This document shows, in pieces, positions 52,083-61,414 of a stretch of DNA of 64,000 bases. The stretch lies in NCBI GenBank assembly GCA_910576125.1, contig CAJTHM010000017.1, positions 1-64,000 of the forward strand, written 5' to 3'. Position 1 is the first letter of the stretch, and each line of letters starts with the position of its first letter. The notes under the pieces are model-generated. The model was not told where the DNA came from. It searched no databases and was given only the letters and a program-made list of their open reading frames with translations. A program made the translations under genes and the position numbers. This DNA is from Lachnospiraceae bacterium. Its GTDB lineage: Bacteria > Bacillota > Clostridia > Lachnospirales > Lachnospiraceae.

Positions 52083-53327
52083 CTATTTCACCACCACTCT
52101 CTTATAATTCTTCTTCCCACGTCTGACTACAATTCCGTCTCCATTTAGCTGCTCCGGACGGTACACGGTCTTGATGTCGCTTACCTTCTCATTGTCCACC
52201 GTGACGCCGCCCTGCTCCACCGCCCTTCTGGCCTCGGAGCGAGACGCGGTCAGGCCGGCTTTCACCAGGATGCCCAGAATGTCAATCGTGCCGTCCTGGA
52301 AATCGTCTTCTGCCAGCTCGCTGGTAGGCATATCCGCCCCGCTTGCGCCGCCGGAAAAGATATTCCGCGCGCTGTCCTGGGCCGCCTGAGCCTCCTCTTC
52401 GCCGTGCACCAGCTTGGTCAGCTCGAAAGCCAGGATTTCCTTGGCCCGGTTCAGCTGGCTGCCTTCCCAACTGTCCATCTCGTCAATCTGCTCAATCGGC
52501 AGGAATGTCAGCATCCGCAGGCATTTCAGCACATCCGCATCCGCCACGTTCCTCCAGTACTGGTAGAATTCAAAGGGCGAGGTCTTATCAGGGTCAAGCC
52601 ACACCGCGCCTTTCTGGGTCTTTCCCATTTTCTTTCCTTCGGAATTCAGAAGCAAAGTAATCGTCATGGCGTATGCGTCCTTGCCAAGCTTCCTTCTGAT
52701 CAGCTCCGTGCCCCCCAGCATGTTGCTCCACTGGTCGTCGCCGCCGAACTGCATGTTGCAGCCGTAGTTCTCGTACAGCTTCAGGAAGTCGAAGCTCTGC
52801 ATGATCATGTAGTTGAACTCCAGGAAGCTTAAGCCCTTCTCCATGCGCTGCTTGTAGCACTCCGCCGTGAGCATCCTGTTCACGGAGAAATGCACGCCGA
52901 TGTCCCGGATGAACTCGATGTAGTTCAGGTCCATCAGCCAGTCCGCGTTGTTCACCATCAGCGCCTTGGAGCTGCCCTCCTCCAGCCTGTCGCCGAACTC
53001 GATGAAACGGCTCATCTGCTTTTTGAAGCACTCGCAGTTGTGGTCGATGGTTTCTTTCGTCATCATGGTGCGCAGGTCGCTCCTGCCGGAAGGGTCGCCA
53101 ATCATGCCCGTGCCGCCGCCGATCAGGGCGATGGGCCGGTTCCCCGCCATCTGCAGCCGCTTCATCAGGCACAGCGCCATGAAATGCCCTACGTGCAGGC
53201 TGTCTGCCGTGGGATCGAAGCCGATGTAGAAAGTGGCCTTTCCGTTGTTGATCAACTCCTTGATCTCTTCCTCGTCCGTCAGCTGGGCCAGCAGCCCTCT
53301 CGCTTTCAATTCCTCAAATACCGTCAT
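52083..53327 (-). CDS. tyrS: Tyrosyl-tRNA synthetase
   Basis: A 414-residue class I enzyme that charges tRNA-Tyr. The ATP-binding HIGH motif is 'LHVGHFMAL' and the KMSKS loop is 'KKMGKTQKG'; 'YIGFDPTADS' and 'GDDQWSNM' form the tyrosine pocket. The C-terminal S4 RNA-binding domain ('SRSEARRAVEQGGVTV') completes the protein. Controlled by a T-box leader with a tyrosine specifier codon, so expression rises when uncharged tRNA-Tyr accumulates. Confidence 0.97.
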   Translation of the reverse strand: MTVFEELKARGLLAQLTDEEEIKELINNGKATFYIGFDPTADSLHVGHFMALCLMKRLQMAGNRPIALIGGGTGMIGDPSGRSDLRTMMTKETIDHNCECFKKQMSRFIEFGDRLEEGSSKALMVNNADWLMDLNYIEFIRDIGVHFSVNRMLTAECYKQRMEKGLSFLEFNYMIMQSFDFLKLYENYGCNMQFGGDDQWSNMLGGTELIRRKLGKDAYAMTITLLLNSEGKKMGKTQKGAVWLDPDKTSPFEFYQYWRNVADADVLKCLRMLTFLPIEQIDEMDSWEGSQLNRAKEILAFELTKLVHGEEEAQAAQDSARNIFSGGASGADMPTSELAEDDFQDGTIDILGILVKAGLTASRSEARRAVEQGGVTVDNEKVSDIKTVYRPEQLNGDGIVVRRGKKNYKRVVVK

Positions 53328-53410
53328 TTTTCTCTCTCCTTTGCTGTAAACGAAAATAGTCTTTCAGAAACCGCGCTGTCAGACATACGGCGGAGCGTTC
53401 CGCGCATACA

Positions 53411-53695
53411 AAAAGCCCGTCCTGTGAAAGGACGGGCCTGCGCTCGTGTTACCACCTTACTTCCCACAGGACTCGCATCCTGCGGCTCATCGAGTATCCA
53501 TCAATACTCCGGCAGATATCGGTGCCCACCGGCAAAGCCTACTTTTCGAAGGTCTCCCCTCTTCTTTCAGCCCTGCTGCTCCGGGATGTATGTTCCCTCA
53601 GTCCTTCTCGCGCCTCTCACCAACCGGCAACTCTCTGTCAGCCTTTAGACAAAGGTACTTTTTCCCATCATCGCGTTCTCTGATGTTCTGGTTTT
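53411..53695 (-). promoter_or_regulatory. T-box riboswitch (tyrosine) of tyrS
   Basis: The minus-strand leader carries the T-box sequence GGTGGTAACACGAG (53441-53454), which pairs with uncharged tRNA, and a strong terminator stem (53413-53421 with 53427-53435) followed by T residues. In Stem I the specifier loop contains a TAC codon at 53588-53590 (tyrosine), and the typical AG-rich bulge lies upstream. Uncharged tRNA-Tyr should favour the antiterminator and turn on tyrS. Confidence 0.9.
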
Positions 53696-53799
53696 TCATT
53701 ATAACCGCTGTATCCCCCTTTGTCAACCCCAATTTTTCAGCGTTTTAAAAGCGTTTTAAAATCCACTGTTACCATTTACCGTTACCCTGCCCTGGCGGC

Positions 53800-54072
53800 T
53801 CATCCCTCAAACTCTTTCCTGTGCTTCTCAAAAAAGCGATAAAAATACCGCACATTCTTAAGCTCTGTCCACTTCACCGCCTCCAGTTCCCCGGAGTCGA
53901 TGTCGTAAATCTTGGCCTGCAGCGTCCCCGGCATGAAAGGGGAATGGGTGGATATGATGAACTGGCAGCCCGGGAACCTGGCCATCCGGTTCAGCTTGTC
54001 CGCCAATTTCGTCTGGTTCTCCGGCGACAGGGACACTTCCGGCTCATGATTCTCTCTCCCGGCAAATCTCAA
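53800..54072 (-). pseudogene. AAA ATPase, 3' fragment
   Basis: The last 90 residues of an ABC/SMC-like AAA ATPase (AAA_21 style): 'EPEVSLSPENQTKLADKL' is the end of Walker B and the following helix, and 'GCQFIISTHSPFM' the conserved switch histidine region. The P-loop and most of the protein are missing and there is no plausible start site. Non-functional remnant. Confidence 0.7.
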
Positions 54073-54090
54073 GCCTTTGTCCGTTCCCGG

Positions 54091-54285
54091 CTATGACTCA
54101 CTATCCCGCCTTTTGCGCACTGTCTCCGCCCCGTCCGTCACCTGCCGGTACCGGAAACAGGTCTCCGCATGGTCGTTCACCATCCCGCAGGCCTGCAGAT
54201 GCGCATACACCGTCACAGACCCCAGATATTTGAGGCCCCTCTTCTTCAAATCCTTTGCTATCAAATCCGACAGCCCGTTCCTGGC
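54091..54285 (-). pseudogene. 3-methyladenine DNA glycosylase I (Tag), 3' fragment
   Basis: The C-terminal part of Tag is recognisable: 'DLIAKDLKKRGLKYLGSVTV', 'YAHLQACGMVNDHAETCFRY', including the zinc-binding region of the enzyme. The N-terminal two thirds, with the catalytic helix-hairpin-helix, are missing; sequence before 'GLSDLIA' in the same frame (to 54411) is unrelated. A repair gene that has been lost here. Confidence 0.7.
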
Positions 54286-54431
54286 CGGAATTACGCCTGC
54301 CCTCTGCCCGCGGTAAATACCCTTTTCCGCAGACCCGGATTTTTCTCCGCCCCCGCCCTCCCGATTCCATTGTGCTAAATGTCTCCCCATATTTTCGGAA
54401 AAAACGCCCATGGCATCCTTTTTTCAGCGCC

Positions 54432-55667
54432 TTAAAAGCCTATGTTCATCGGCAGCCTGCTGTATGTCAGCATATTACAATGATATACACAGATTCCCAC
54501 ACAGAAAAGGATAACCGCTGCAGGAATCAGACTGGCTGCCAGCTTATTTTCGCATCGCGAAACCCTCTCCATACTGTCCGCCGCCGGTATGCAGAATACT
54601 GCTGTCGCCATTCCCCAGAATACCGCTGGTGTCTCTATCAGGGAAATCAGTTTAACCGACCAGTCTCCCAGTCTCTGCAGGATATCCCATGGAAAACAGA
54701 AAAGGGACAGCACCGCCAGAAAAAGTGCAATATATATAAAGCTTCTTCTTTTCTTATCCGCCTGTTTTTCCCCGTTTACAAACCTCAGCCACAGTACAGC
54801 CAACAGGCAAATCATCATACCCAGTCCCATCCCGGGCTTCCCATCCCGAAACGCATAGCTGCTAAAAAACTGTCCCACATGGTATCCTTTCTGCATAATC
54901 ATTTGCAGCGGTATCTCCCACTGGGCAAATTCATCTGTGAAGAGATAACTTTCCAGCCGAAGCATCCCCGGAAAGGCCAGTAGACAGCCTGTTGCCGCTG
55001 CCATACATGGAAAGGGCTTGCGCGCCGCAATCCCTGCTAATAGCGTGATGCCTGTTGCTGTCAACAATATGATGATATCCGCATACCCTATTCCGGCCAG
55101 CGCCAATGCAGCTATTGCGAACTCCCAAAGCCTTCCCCTGGATGCAAACAGCCCATAAATCGCCCATATATATAAAGGAATGAGCATCCACGCTGTTGCC
55201 TGAGAAAGATTGGCTATATCATAACAGACATAAATTCTGTAAGGGTTCGTCATATAGAGCACAATCCCAATACAGGCAGACATCCCCATTCTCTCCATAA
55301 ATATGCGTTTGAAGCAGAGAAAAGCCGCTAAAAATGTGCCAATCTGTACCAGCAGCATATAAACTCTATATGCAAGTACCATTTTTCCTGTCAGAAAATA
55401 TAGAAATCCTGGAAAAATGAACCATAGATTTGAATTCATCACATTCTCCGTCACCCCTGATGCCATCCGTGTCTCCAGGCTTGGAAACAGATAGAATTCT
55501 CCGCTTCGAAATCCCTCTGCCACTTCGGCAACTCTGGCAAGCCATTCTGTCACAATTCCCCCATCCATGACATAATCACAACCCAGGGGAAAAAGCGCTA
55601 CTGCACTGGCCAATACACATAGAATGCAATATGTAGACTGTCTGTCGTCATGCTTCTCTATTTTCAT
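54432..55667 (-). CDS. Polytopic membrane protein, GT-C-like, third of three
   Basis: A 411-residue protein with about 9-10 membrane helices. 'VTEWLARVAEVAEGFRSGEF' followed by 'YLFPSLETRM' corresponds to the first outer loop motif of its two neighbours ('YHLSRIAFLKDAL', 'YHLQRIEGLKDGL'), but without the histidine, and its C-terminal outer domain is missing, so it is a shortened relative. The start overlaps the end of the preceding gene by 20 nt, so the three are co-translated. The family resembles PTPS-related and YfhO-like membrane proteins; a role in cell-surface sugar transfer is inferred. Confidence 0.7.
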   Translation of the reverse strand: MKIEKHDDRQSTYCILCVLASAVALFPLGCDYVMDGGIVTEWLARVAEVAEGFRSGEFYLFPSLETRMASGVTENVMNSNLWFIFPGFLYFLTGKMVLAYRVYMLLVQIGTFLAAFLCFKRIFMERMGMSACIGIVLYMTNPYRIYVCYDIANLSQATAWMLIPLYIWAIYGLFASRGRLWEFAIAALALAGIGYADIIILLTATGITLLAGIAARKPFPCMAAATGCLLAFPGMLRLESYLFTDEFAQWEIPLQMIMQKGYHVGQFFSSYAFRDGKPGMGLGMMICLLAVLWLRFVNGEKQADKKRRSFIYIALFLAVLSLFCFPWDILQRLGDWSVKLISLIETPAVFWGMATAVFCIPAADSMERVSRCENKLAASLIPAAVILFCVGICVYHCNMLTYSRLPMNIGF

Positions 55668-57597
55668 TCTGCACCTTCCTCTTTTGCATCACTTTATTTC
55701 CCAAAACTGCCAGTATGCTTATAAGTGATGCCGCTTCCGCGATACGTTCTGCCCTATCCACACCCTCCAACAGCCATTCTCCGTTCACGATTCCGGTAGT
55801 GCCCATATTTTCTGCATTGTACAGAAAAATGGGAGAGGCCTGAAAGGCACAGTCATTGACATGGTATACCGCGCTGAAAAATACCACCAATGCGGCAATC
55901 CCTATCAGCATTTTTGAGTATGGCCCCTCTTCTTCCCGCAGTTCAAACAGGAAAAATGCTGAAAATGCTGCCGCGAAGAATGATGCCGGAGCCATCCACC
56001 GGAACGGAAACTGCAAATCCCCCACAAAGAAACCAATTACCGGAAGCTTCATAATCATATTCCACGGAATATATTCTGTACTCAAAACCAGTGTCAGTAC
56101 TGTCAGGATGGCAAAACTCCTGCAAGCTTTTCCTACTTCTCTTCTTTTGATCCTCCACAGCAGATATGCAAGCAGCATTAACAGTGCAGCGGCTCCAAGC
56201 TGGATAGGTTCACAGTTCCACATACCAGTCTGCGCGCCCCCTTTGTTGGGCAATAACTGAAGCGCACCGGCCAATACAGTGCCATTTATCATTTCGTTCT
56301 GAATCCACGTTTGAAATTGATATCTGTCAGCCTGCATCATATATACAAGCGGAAGCCAGAAAAACATATTAAGCAGCAGCACAATACCAACCGTTTCCAG
56401 CAATTGTATAAATGTCTTCCTGCGAAATGTTTTTCTCCAGAGCGCCACGCATATCAGCGCCATCAGCATTGTAACCATTTCTGTTGTAATGATGTGACTT
56501 TGCAGCAGAGCCGACATCCCCCAGATAAGATACCATTTATATTTTCCATAATCCCGGGATGTAGGTTCTTTCGAGTATAGGAGATACATCCCACAGCATA
56601 TCAGCGGCAGAAATGTCATTGCCAGGTATTCCCCCACAGCCCCCCTGTTATAAATATTGAAAATGCGGTACGGTGCAAGCAGATACATCATACTGCCAAA
56701 TAAAGCAGCATATGTATCCTTTAAACATTGATACAGACAATGGTATCCAATCCATGCGCCAGCCGCCAGCACTATAAAAACAAATATTTTGTAGGCTGTC
56801 ATGACGGAAAAACCCAGCCACATCAGACAGGCGGGAAAATACAGGAATAGATCCCCGCAAAAAACTGAGGCTGCATAACCATGTCCATCCAGCCATGTTC
56901 CCTGCACTCTTATGGGAAAAGCTGCCCCCTGCTGCAGAGCATCCTTCAAAAAGGCAATACGACTCAGATGATAACCAATATCCCCCGTAATGCTTATATA
57001 ATCCGTCAGATATGGGAAAAAGGCAAGCAAAGTGCCAATTGTCAACGTCCAGAAAACCGTCTGTTGCTTTGCCGTAATGCTCCCTGCCAGAATACGCCTT
57101 CGGAACCAGAGGAAAAAGTCCAGCGCCGCATAAAAACACAATACTATAAAAAAAAGCAGTCTGTTTCCGATGCCTGTCCTGTATACTTCCAGAGAAAACT
57201 GTGCATTCGCGTCGATGCCTGAAAATCCACAGTATATATAAGCCGTGTTGACTTTATCCAGTACATACACATAAAACTGCTTTTCTGTTTCTGAAGGCAT
57301 GAGCGCCACTCCGTTATTGCGCAGCGCCTTAAAATATGCTCCGTTATGTCTGACTTCTGCAAAAAAGGACTGCCCTTCTTCCAGATGCGCTTTCAGCCTT
57401 ATCCGATATACCCCGGGAGTCAGCTCCATTTCTTCCCCGATGTATTCTGTATATCCCTCTGTCTCAATGAGCTGGTTCTGTATATTTTCACCTAAAACCG
57501 TACAAATTCGCTTTTCCTGCTGAAAACATGTCAGCAGCAGAATACAGGCCGACATAACTTCAATCATCAGCAACAGCCTGAATTTATGCCTTAACAT
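55648..57597 (-). CDS. Polytopic membrane protein, GT-C-like, second of three
   Basis: A 649-residue protein. An N-terminal helix and an outer beta-rich domain (about 35-145) precede about 11-12 helices. The first loop 'ITGDIGYHLSRIAFLKDALQ' has the aspartate-histidine-arginine pattern expected of lipid-sugar-using GT-C transferases, then 'WLDGHGYAASVFCGDLFLYF'. Clear paralogue of the gene before it. The family is annotated as membrane proteins related to 6-pyruvoyl-tetrahydropterin synthase (a misleading name). Substrate unknown. It overlaps both neighbours (14 and 20 nt). Confidence 0.75.
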   Translation of the reverse strand: MLRHKFRLLLMIEVMSACILLLTCFQQEKRICTVLGENIQNQLIETEGYTEYIGEEMELTPGVYRIRLKAHLEEGQSFFAEVRHNGAYFKALRNNGVALMPSETEKQFYVYVLDKVNTAYIYCGFSGIDANAQFSLEVYRTGIGNRLLFFIVLCFYAALDFFLWFRRRILAGSITAKQQTVFWTLTIGTLLAFFPYLTDYISITGDIGYHLSRIAFLKDALQQGAAFPIRVQGTWLDGHGYAASVFCGDLFLYFPACLMWLGFSVMTAYKIFVFIVLAAGAWIGYHCLYQCLKDTYAALFGSMMYLLAPYRIFNIYNRGAVGEYLAMTFLPLICCGMYLLYSKEPTSRDYGKYKWYLIWGMSALLQSHIITTEMVTMLMALICVALWRKTFRRKTFIQLLETVGIVLLLNMFFWLPLVYMMQADRYQFQTWIQNEMINGTVLAGALQLLPNKGGAQTGMWNCEPIQLGAAALLMLLAYLLWRIKRREVGKACRSFAILTVLTLVLSTEYIPWNMIMKLPVIGFFVGDLQFPFRWMAPASFFAAAFSAFFLFELREEEGPYSKMLIGIAALVVFFSAVYHVNDCAFQASPIFLYNAENMGTTGIVNGEWLLEGVDRAERIAEAASLISILAVLGNKVMQKRKVQNENREA

Positions 57598-59857
57598 ACT
57601 TTCTCCTCCTGTTTCTGTACCACAATACCATTAATCCAATACATGCCACTCCGCTGACCAGCTCGCTGATACGCCAATAAACAGGAGGAACAAACCTGAT
57701 TTTCAAATGGCCATTAAAGCCTGGCGGAATCATCACCCGAACAACATTATTTTTTCCGGCGCATACCCCCAGCCTGTTTCCGCTGTCCGTATCCACTGCC
57801 TCATAGCCTTTGTAATACAAAATCGGGGTGTCTATAAAGCCGACATCTGTACCGTTATTGAAGCACTGAAGATCAATGCTAAGATATTCCTTATCATATG
57901 TCTCTATCTCTACGCCCTCTCCTGCCTCCGGCCCGCTGAAGGCAATATCTGCCTGCTCCGTTCCCTCTAATATGTATTCCGCCCCTGAGATATAGCTGAC
58001 TCCCATGCCATCCTCGTTATATAACGTAACACTGCTCTGCTCTGCATTCGTATAATCTAAAAGATACATATCCGATGTCGTTATGCCAATGAACGCAAGT
58101 ACCAGCAGGAACAGATACCCCTTTTCATGCCTCCCTTTCAGATAATCCAGGCAATAGCCGAACAGAAATACCAGACACCCTGTTCCCCATCCCAGAAAAC
58201 GGTTTGGGAACTGCAGACTGCTTACCAATGCGGCAAAAACGGAATTCATGCTTTGAATCCTGTCCCACGGAAATATCTTCAGGCTCATTAACAATAACAA
58301 CATGGCAATCAGAGCTGTCTTTTTCGCAAAAGATGTCTCTTCTTTTTTACCAGGTAATTTCCCGGAAAACCATAATATCAGAAATAAGACCAGTCCCGCT
58401 ATCAACATCATTCCTATTCCCACTGGATACGAATGCCACATACCATTGTCTGCTAAGGGTGTAGTCTCTCCTCCGCCTCCCCAGAAATGGAATGCCAGTT
58501 GCGCCAAATAAAGTCCTCTGTCCTGAATTGTTCTGGCAGACACATATTTTATATGCACAGGCTGTGTCATATAATAGTCCAGAAAAGGTACAAGAAACCA
58601 GAGGCTCACAGCCAGCGCAGCAATTCCTCCTTTCAGCAGCTCCAGCAGAGTGTTCCTGCGCAACAGCTTCCGAAAGTTTATGATGCAGAACAAAAGCATT
58701 ACAAACGCCGTTATCTCACAGGTCAGCACATGTGTCTGCAGCGGTCCTGAAAAGCCCAGCATAACAAAGACCCACGATGTCTTATATCCCGGTTTATCCG
58801 GATTCTCTGTAAAGATTCTGTACAGCCCATATATAACCAGCGGGATAAATGTAAACGCGCTGGCTTCACCTACCGCACTGGTAATCACAAGCTTGTAAAT
58901 TCGGAAAATCGACAGGGTATAAAGAGCACTGCAGATTATTCCATGCCGGCGATTCCTGAAAATATGATAAAAACAGAAATAAGAAATCCACGCTGTCGCC
59001 AAATTAAGCGCAACGCAGAATATATTGTAGCTTGTTGTAACCGGAAACCCCAACAGACGCAGCAAAGCCGGAAAATACAGCAGTGTACCGCAGTAGAAAA
59101 TCGCATCCGCATATCCATGCCCGCACAGCCATTCCGGTTCCAGCCTTACAGGAAACTGTCCGCTTAGCAGTCCATCCTTCAAGCCTTCTATACGCTGCAA
59201 ATGATAGCCTAAATCCGCTCCCCAGATATTATATCCGCACAGATAAGGAACAGAAGCAATCAGCCCAATCAGCATAACAAGAAAAAAACTCTGCTTCTTT
59301 TCAATCGAAATCGGAAAGACACGATTATATTCACAAATATAATGTGCCATAAGCAGAATCACTCCAACAAACACAAGCAGTGTCAATATTATCGTCCACA
59401 ACAGGTTTGTCTCAACAATTTCCAATTCCCCTGTTGTCAGATTGCTGTCGCCACTACACGAAACTTGTACCTGCAGCCCATCCGTTTTTTCCAGAAGCCA
59501 GATATGATAACCTGTTTTTGAAAGTCCTCTGTACAAGGGTTCTCCATTCGACAGTACGCCCCCTGAAGAAATCGTACCGTCAACTACATTACATATCCCT
59601 TGTAGATTCGCATCAATCTTATACGCTAATTCAATTCGATATACCCCCGGCGACAGGGAAATATCCTCATAGATTGTTTTCTCTTCGTAACTGGTTCCGC
59701 TGAACGTTTCGTTTCCGTCATAGTGATATATCTTACACGGCTTTACAATCTGAATCATACAAAAAAGGAAAAGCACAGACCAAAAAAGAAAAAGCAAACA
59801 CAAAGATTTCTTTTTCCATAAACCCGGCACTTTCAATTTTTTGAAAATATTTTCCAT
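57584..59857 (-). CDS. Polytopic membrane protein, GT-C-like, first of three
   Basis: A 757-residue membrane protein, the longest of the three paralogues. An N-terminal helix and an outer domain (about 35-165) precede about 12 helices; 'GADLGYHLQRIEGLKDGLLS' and 'WLCGHGYADAIFYCGTLLYF' are the shared loop motifs, and an outer C-terminal beta domain (about 620-735) carries 'VDLQCFNNG'-like strands near 'SIDLQCFNNGTDVGF'. Starts at ATG 59857, 11 nt after the VWA gene, suggesting one transcription unit with MoxR and VWA. Likely acts on the outer face of the membrane. Confidence 0.75.
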   Translation of the reverse strand: MENIFKKLKVPGLWKKKSLCLLFLFWSVLFLFCMIQIVKPCKIYHYDGNETFSGTSYEEKTIYEDISLSPGVYRIELAYKIDANLQGICNVVDGTISSGGVLSNGEPLYRGLSKTGYHIWLLEKTDGLQVQVSCSGDSNLTTGELEIVETNLLWTIILTLLVFVGVILLMAHYICEYNRVFPISIEKKQSFFLVMLIGLIASVPYLCGYNIWGADLGYHLQRIEGLKDGLLSGQFPVRLEPEWLCGHGYADAIFYCGTLLYFPALLRLLGFPVTTSYNIFCVALNLATAWISYFCFYHIFRNRRHGIICSALYTLSIFRIYKLVITSAVGEASAFTFIPLVIYGLYRIFTENPDKPGYKTSWVFVMLGFSGPLQTHVLTCEITAFVMLLFCIINFRKLLRRNTLLELLKGGIAALAVSLWFLVPFLDYYMTQPVHIKYVSARTIQDRGLYLAQLAFHFWGGGGETTPLADNGMWHSYPVGIGMMLIAGLVLFLILWFSGKLPGKKEETSFAKKTALIAMLLLLMSLKIFPWDRIQSMNSVFAALVSSLQFPNRFLGWGTGCLVFLFGYCLDYLKGRHEKGYLFLLVLAFIGITTSDMYLLDYTNAEQSSVTLYNEDGMGVSYISGAEYILEGTEQADIAFSGPEAGEGVEIETYDKEYLSIDLQCFNNGTDVGFIDTPILYYKGYEAVDTDSGNRLGVCAGKNNVVRVMIPPGFNGHLKIRFVPPVYWRISELVSGVACIGLMVLWYRNRRRKYVKA

Positions 59858-59868
59858 TCTTCTGTCCC

Positions 59869-61071
59869 CTATTTATTCGCCATCAATTTCACCATAGCCT
59901 GGTTCAACCCATCCACAGTAAGCTTATACATAGGGAAAATCTCCTTCACCGCCGTCTCCGCCTCACGCCACGGGGCACGACCGGGAGCCATCTTGGGGTT
60001 CAGCCATACCACTTTTTTGTATTTCTTCTTCAGTAGCTGCAGCCACTCGTAGCCGGACAGGCCGCCGTTGGGGCCTCTGTAATTGCCCGTATCCGAATAC
60101 AGCTCCTCCGGCGCCATGGCGGCATCCCCGACAATTATCACCTTGTAGTCGCTGTCCACGTTGCGGAACATCCACTCTGTGTCCACCCAGTCGCCGTTCT
60201 CGCACTCCGGGGTCTTGTATACCTTGCTGTAGATACAGTTGTGGAAATAATAAGTCTTCACATCTTTATAATGATTGGACTTATGCACCGCCTGGAACAA
60301 ATCGTTGAGCAGACTGCTGAATGGAATCATGGTGCCGCCGGAATCCATCAGCAGCAACAGTTTCACCGCGTTCTTCCTGGGCTTCTGCATGACAATCTGC
60401 AGGCAGCCGCCGTTGTTGCAGGTCTTGTCCACCGTACCGTTTATGTCCAGCTCCGTCTCCGGGATGTCCAGCCTGCTGGAGAACTGCCGGAGCTTCCGGA
60501 ACGCCATCTGGAACTGCCTGTTGTCCAGGACACGGTCATCCCTGAAATCCCGGTACTTCCTTGCCCCCACCACCGCAAAGGCGGACTGGTAGCCGGTCTT
60601 GCCGCCCACCCGGACGCCGCCCACGTTGCCGCCGGTATTGCCGAAGGAGGTCTTGCCCATGGTGCCGATCCAAAAGCTCCCGCCATTGTGCTCGCTGTCC
60701 TGATCCTTCAGGCGCTGGCGGAACTTCTCCTCCACGTCCTCCTTGTCGATCTGGAGATCCTCCATCTTGTTCATATGGTCTCTGGCCTCCTCGTGAGCCA
60801 GCTCCATCATGTCGGACTTGTCCAGCCAGCGCAGCATCTCCTTACCCACCTCGGTCTCCCTCTGGGCAGCCTTGAAGCACTCCTCGAAGGCCATATCGAA
60901 TTTGTCGAAATCCGTCTCGCTCTTCACCAGGATCATCCGGGCCGTATAATAGAACTGGGTCAGGGAGCTGCCGCAGAGCCCCTTGTCCAGCGCTTCCTGG
61001 AAGGTCAGCCACTCCCCCAGGGTCACCCGCAGCCCCTTCTCCCTCAGTGTCTCAAAAAATTTTATGAACAT
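59869..61071 (-). CDS. VWA-domain protein (MoxR partner)
   Basis: A 400-residue protein of the CoxE/VWA type that works with MoxR ATPases. The N-terminal 200 residues are helical and basic with a Gly-rich stretch ('TGGNVGGVRVGGKTG'); the C-terminal half is a von Willebrand A fold with a MIDAS-like metal site 'LLLMDSGGTMIPFS', then 'IVGDAAMAPEEL' and 'VWLNPKMAPGRAPW'. The MoxR ATPase is thought to load metal or remodel a target held by the VWA protein; the target here is unknown. ATG at 61071 follows GGAAGAGG. MoxR is encoded 343 bp upstream. Confidence 0.9.
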   Translation of the reverse strand: MFIKFFETLREKGLRVTLGEWLTFQEALDKGLCGSSLTQFYYTARMILVKSETDFDKFDMAFEECFKAAQRETEVGKEMLRWLDKSDMMELAHEEARDHMNKMEDLQIDKEDVEEKFRQRLKDQDSEHNGGSFWIGTMGKTSFGNTGGNVGGVRVGGKTGYQSAFAVVGARKYRDFRDDRVLDNRQFQMAFRKLRQFSSRLDIPETELDINGTVDKTCNNGGCLQIVMQKPRKNAVKLLLLMDSGGTMIPFSSLLNDLFQAVHKSNHYKDVKTYYFHNCIYSKVYKTPECENGDWVDTEWMFRNVDSDYKVIIVGDAAMAPEELYSDTGNYRGPNGGLSGYEWLQLLKKKYKKVVWLNPKMAPGRAPWREAETAVKEIFPMYKLTVDGLNQAMVKLMANK

Positions 61072-61131
61072 ATTCCATCCTCTTCCAGACTCTCCGGAGT
61101 CACTTCACCTGAATCCGCCGCCGGAGCTGTG

Positions 61132-61263
61132 CTATCGGCGCTCCTTTTTCCCGGCTTCTTCCGGCCTTTGCTTCCTGACGTCCCGATTTTTCCGTTTCTC
61201 TCCTATCTTCTGCGCCATCTTATGGCACCACTCCAGCAACATCTGATTCGCTATCTGTCCCAT
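61132..61263 (-). CDS. Possible 43-aa basic protein between moxR and VWA gene
   Basis: An ATG at 61263, preceded by GGAAGG, opens a 43-codon frame: 'MGQIANQMLLEWCHKMAQKI' followed by a very basic tail ending 'KKERR'. It fills part of the 343-bp gap between the MoxR and VWA genes on the same strand. No known family. The amphipathic start and the ribosome binding site argue for coding; short length and lack of comparison argue for caution. The rest of the gap (61264-61414) shows nothing. Confidence 0.4.
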   Translation of the reverse strand: MGQIANQMLLEWCHKMAQKIGEKRKNRDVRKQRPEEAGKKERR

Positions 61264-61414
61264 CGCCACTTCCTTCCGGCCGTCATCGGCTCTGTTCGAG
61301 AATATTTTTCATGTCCCTGTGGCCAGCCTGTCCATTTGAAGGATTTCACATCCCCCCCAAAATACGTTCGGCGGACGGCCATCACCCACGCCCTTTTGCC
61401 GCAAGACAGCCGCC

